A stretch of 42,747 nt of DNA, from positions 7,139,419 through 7,182,165 of the forward strand of contig BFEA01000002.1 in the NCBI GenBank assembly GCA_003427395.1, read 5' to 3'. The notes below the pieces were generated by a model. That model made no database searches and was not told where the DNA came from. It saw only the letters and a list, made by a program, of their open reading frames with translations. Source of the DNA: Chara braunii. Lineage: Eukaryota; Streptophyta; Charophyceae; Charales; Characeae. The position numbers and the translations under genes are program-made. This document shows positions 40,419 through 42,747 of the stretch, piece by piece (the first letter of the stretch is position 1; every line of letters begins with the position of its first letter).

Positions 40419-41612
40419 TCATCGGAAAGCTTCCTTCCTATTGCCTCCTTCGATATCAGGATCAATAAGATTTCCGTCAAAATCGAACACTTCCCCACGA
40501 ATGGTAGTATACACGATCTTGTATGCCTCATCTTTGACGAGGAGTTGACAAAATCGCATAACATGTCCCTTCTGGACGCAATACTTACATGTAAGATCTT
40601 TGGCCCATTTACCGCGTCCACCAAAATTCTCACGCCCCCACCCACGGCCCCCTCCAGCTTGTTGCTGACTTGGGCCAGGTAGGGATTGATCAGGCTGCGC
40701 TTGGGCATTTCCGCCGTTTCCACCATTTCCACCATTCTTCCCTTGCTTTTTGGAAGTCCCTTGTCCCCCTCCAATCTGATTCAAAGTCTTCCTCCCGGCT
40801 TTTGTCAGTTTTTTGGGTGGTTCATCTTCCTCACTCTCGCTGTCACTGCTGCTTTCCACAACAACCTCTTTCCCCTTTCTTTTACTTCCCTTTGCCTTGA
40901 CCATCATGATTTTCATCTTCAAACGTTCAGCGCGCATATGTGCCGTCATTTCTCTCATAGCTGATAAGGTATTGAAAACTTCGCGATCCTTATCTTTACT
41001 GACATCCTCCTTCTCGCGATCTTCATTGTGCTGCTTTAGTAATCTGTAAAGCATTTGGTCAAAGCTTCCTGCCAAAAGATTTGCTTTTATTTTTAGCCAG
41101 TCATACTTCCCTTGCATATCTTTCATCAACTCCCTTTGCTCGACTTCTGAGAAGTTGTCTAGAAAGATGATGCATTTGTCTTTATCTCGCAAATCAGGTA
41201 TCAGTTGAGCGATTCGCTCAAACTCGGTCAAAAATTGTCTAGTTGACCCGAACGTTCGTCGGACAACTTTTCGAAGATCAGCCAGATCTAGTAGCTGATT
41301 CTCCGGCTGATATTTGTCCAACAATTTTTCTTTGAACTCAGCCCAATCTTTTGATTCGTTCACTAGGGTCATAAACTCCTCCTTATATCCGACCTTACAA
41401 TATAGTTTTACTTTCTGCAACATTTCTGTGTCAGTCCATTCTCGACAACTTGCCAGTTGCTCGAATTTTTCTGCCCAGCCAAAGGCGTTGTTGCCATCAA
41501 ACAAAGGTACATCCACTTTTGGAAGTTGATCCCTTTGTGCGGATGATTCTTGAATCGCATTGGCCAATTCCTTAATGTCATTTCTCCTCTCGTCGCCATT
41601 TCCGCCAGACAT
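40419..41612 (-). CDS. Element 2 Gag with CCHC zinc knuckle
   Basis: I take ATG 41612 (MSGGNGDERRNDIKEL) as start; an in-frame ATG at 41660 would add 16 hydrophobic residues. The capsid-type region includes VPLFDGNNAFGWAEKFEQL, WAEFKEKLLDKYQP and KDKCIIFLDNFSEVEQREL. It is followed by a charged coil, an acidic Ser/Glu patch (VVVESSSDSESEEDEPPKK), a Gly/Asn/Gln-rich region and a zinc knuckle CKYCVQKGHVMRFC (40589-40548). The frame stops at TGA 40421-40419 after GNRKEAFR. Gag would assemble particles and bind the element RNA. The stop is probably a mutation, since coding sequence continues in the same frame. Confidence 0.88.
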   Translation of the reverse strand: MSGGNGDERRNDIKELANAIQESSAQRDQLPKVDVPLFDGNNAFGWAEKFEQLASCREWTDTEMLQKVKLYCKVGYKEEFMTLVNESKDWAEFKEKLLDKYQPENQLLDLADLRKVVRRTFGSTRQFLTEFERIAQLIPDLRDKDKCIIFLDNFSEVEQRELMKDMQGKYDWLKIKANLLAGSFDQMLYRLLKQHNEDREKEDVSKDKDREVFNTLSAMREMTAHMRAERLKMKIMMVKAKGSKRKGKEVVVESSSDSESEEDEPPKKLTKAGRKTLNQIGGGQGTSKKQGKNGGNGGNGGNAQAQPDQSLPGPSQQQAGGGRGWGRENFGGRGKWAKDLTCKYCVQKGHVMRFCQLLVKDEAYKIVYTTIRGEVFDFDGNLIDPDIEGGNRKEAFR

Positions 41613-41779
41613 CTTGAGTAACACAAGAACAATAACATCATACATTCTTATTTCAATCAACTACTCCTTGTTTTTCAATCCCTATAAAGTTTTTTCTGGT
41701 TCTTCATTTGCAAACAAAACAAAAACAAGCTTAGATTATAATTTCTTAATATTTTCTTACCCGAGTATCGTTCTACCAA

Positions 41780-41804
41780 GGACAACGGTAGTTTGTCGTT
41801 ATCC
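41780..41804 (-). other. Hairpin next to the primer binding site, element 2
   Basis: GGACAACG (41780-41787) pairs with CGTTATCC (41797-41804), 8 bp with one mismatch and a 9-nt loop. It overlaps the end of the primer binding site as in element 1. Confidence 0.55.
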
Positions 41805-41819
41805 TCGGTAACGGCGCCA
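41801..41819 (-). promoter_or_regulatory. Primer binding site for tRNA-Asp, element 2
   Basis: The plus strand reads ATCCTCGGTAACGGCGCCA, the tRNA-Asp 3' end with two C-to-T differences. The last 9 bases next to CCA are perfect, and it lies two bases from the LTR. Confidence 0.85.
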
Positions 41820-41821
41820 CC

Positions 41822-42317
41822 TGTCGAGCGCATCGGCCCTCGCGTGAACGAGGGCCCTCTCGGCCATGTCACGCAGGAGTTTACACATCATAAGAAAACA
41901 CGGAGACAACGTAGGCATAAAAACGAAATAGTTTCCGCGAGCCGCCGAGACGGTGCGTGGTCGCGTCGTCCCTTCGCCGCTCTAGCCGGGTGCGCCAGCT
42001 GTACATCCCGCGGTCCCCTACGACAGGACAGGTTCCCGCGGGGCATAAACTTGCTTCCCTAAGGGGCTGTCACCACCCTTAGGGGCATATCCCTACCGAG
42101 CTACCGACCCACATGCGAAAGCTTTAAAATGTCATTGCAGAGGTGGGTCGGCCGATGGCGTTTGCTCGCACGCTGTAGGTATACGAGAATGTTGTCCGTC
42201 ACTTAGGGCGCTGATCTCCTAAGGATGAAGCATACGTTGGTCGACTAGAGCGGTTTCAGTCAAGTATAGAAACAAACAACGACTTGACCCTAGTCCCTTG
42301 CACTGAATTTTCCTCAT

Positions 42318-42321
<4 letters not shown>
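41822..42321 (-). repeat. LTR-2 (5' LTR of element 2)
   Basis: Inner edge TGTCGAGCGCATCGG at 41822, followed by a 6-bp hairpin (CCCTCG/CGAGGG, about 41838-41855) and the conserved CATGTCACGCAGGAGTT (41865-41881). Matches to LTR-3 (CGCTCTAGCCGGGTGCGCCA) and to LTR-1 and LTR-4 (GGGCATATCCCTACCGAGCTAC) define the family. The outer end is placed at ATACA (42321), just before a TA run; it is not confirmed. Confidence 0.8.
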
Positions 42322-42375
<54 letters not shown>

Positions 42376-42426
42376 CCGGGCAGTTCTGTTTGTGACGATA
42401 TATATATATATATATTGTCACAGAAC
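42322..42426. repeat. TA microsatellites and an imperfect hairpin
   Basis: TA runs at 42322-42373 and about 42398-42415. GTTCTG-TTTG-TGAC (42383-42396) can pair with GTCACAGAAC (42417-42426) around the second run. Confidence 0.85.
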
Positions 42427-42534
42427 TATTGACTAAGAGCATGAGCATGTGAAGTAGAAGAAGAAATAAGATGAGCAAAAAAAAGAAAAATGAAAGGAAA
42501 GACAGGCAAAGAGACAGACAAAACAGAATGACAC

Positions 42535-42540
42535 TTTATT
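42535..42540 (-). terminator. Possible poly(A) signal AATAAA
   Basis: AATAAA on the minus strand, 87 bp downstream of the stop codon of the frame entering from the right edge. Confidence 0.35.
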
Positions 42541-42626
42541 TCACAGTATTATTATTTCTTTCAGTCTTTTGCAAAAATTATTTACACTGAATCAAAGGAT
42601 AAAAAACAAAGACACATTGAAATCAT

Positions 42627-42747
42627 TCAGTTTCTCAGTCTTCTTAACGCCTCCTCCACTGTGCCTCTAACGTACAAGGCTCGCCACGTTGATGAAGTTG
42701 AGCGCGAGCTGCCCCCATCCCCGTATGCCATAACAGCCCACTTGCAC
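42627..42747 (-). CDS. C-terminal end of a protein entering from the right edge (partial)
   Basis: On the minus strand a frame is open from the window edge to TGA at 42629-42627, giving 39 residues: a Ser/Thr/Gly-rich stretch (AYGDGGSSRSTSSTWR) and a helical end (VRGTVEEALRRLRN). A following AATAAA at 42540-42535 and T/A-rich 3' sequence make a real gene end plausible. It does not belong to LTR-2, which ends at about 42321. Family not recognised; too little is visible. Confidence 0.35.
   Translation of the reverse strand, partial: CKWAVMAYGDGGSSRSTSSTWRALYVRGTVEEALRRLRN

Larger units (their letters stand above)
38560..42321 (-). mobile_element. Element 2: decayed Ty3/gypsy retrotransposon, pol mostly deleted
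   Basis: Order on the minus strand: LTR-2 (42321-41822), tRNA-Asp primer site (41819-41801), gag (41612-40419), linker and protease (40418-38820), slippery heptamer (38874-38868) and about 100 codons of pol, ending near 38560. It shares gag-protease-pol order, frame relations and many motifs with element 1 but has no accessory block: gag starts only about 190 bp from the primer site. Confidence 0.85.

Overview
The window looks like nuclear DNA of a repeat-rich green plant lineage, most likely a charophyte alga such as Chara. The main clue is a Ty3/gypsy reverse transcriptase and RNase H whose wording I associate with Chara braunii; this is recalled, not searched. Other clues are tRNA-Asp primer binding sites typical of plant gypsy elements, many ATT, TA and GA microsatellites, a scaffold gap of Ns at 17081-17435, and almost no intact host genes.

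Layout. 1-6450: AT-rich sequence with several layers of tandem repeats: an array at 1433-2260, a recurring 25-nt motif at 2430-4170, a 785-bp duplication at 2841-4401 and a 102-bp repeat at 6203-6452. 7560-11735: two copies of a dispersed repeat (R1) flanking a U6 snRNA pseudogene at 10118-10209. 11745-15257: two LTR fragments in opposite orientation, a long hairpin at 12002-12142 and a degenerate minisatellite. 13650-19985: two inverted copies of an unrecognised element. The left copy is short; the right copy holds about 1.1 kb of unrecognised ORFs. AT-rich inverted repeats and the assembly gap lie between them. 20462-22532: a 54-bp minisatellite, then a dense cluster of short perfect hairpins. 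22563-29275: purine-rich DNA and a tandem array whose units end in ATT runs. The array's minus strand carries a regular series of splice-donor consensus sites and two conserved CCAAT/TATA pairs.

29600-42321 holds two related but well-diverged Ty3/gypsy elements on the minus strand. Element 1 (about 29.6-38.0 kb) has an LTR, a primer binding site, a 2.5-kb accessory block, gag-protease, and pol as far as RNase H; integrase and the far LTR are missing. Element 2 (about 38.56-42.32 kb) has an LTR, a primer binding site, gag, protease and only the start of pol. Both are decayed by stop codons.

Three features shared by the two elements look functional: a T-TTT-TTA slippery heptamer at the protease/pol frame change, a hairpin next to the primer binding site with two compensatory differences, and a 17-bp U5 motif also present in the two LTR fragments. 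The U5 motif can pair with the anticodon arm of tRNA-Asp, the same tRNA that matches the primer binding site. Element 1 also carries an unusual tandem duplication of accessory ORFs between the primer binding site and gag. A possible host gene enters at the right edge (42627-42747, minus).
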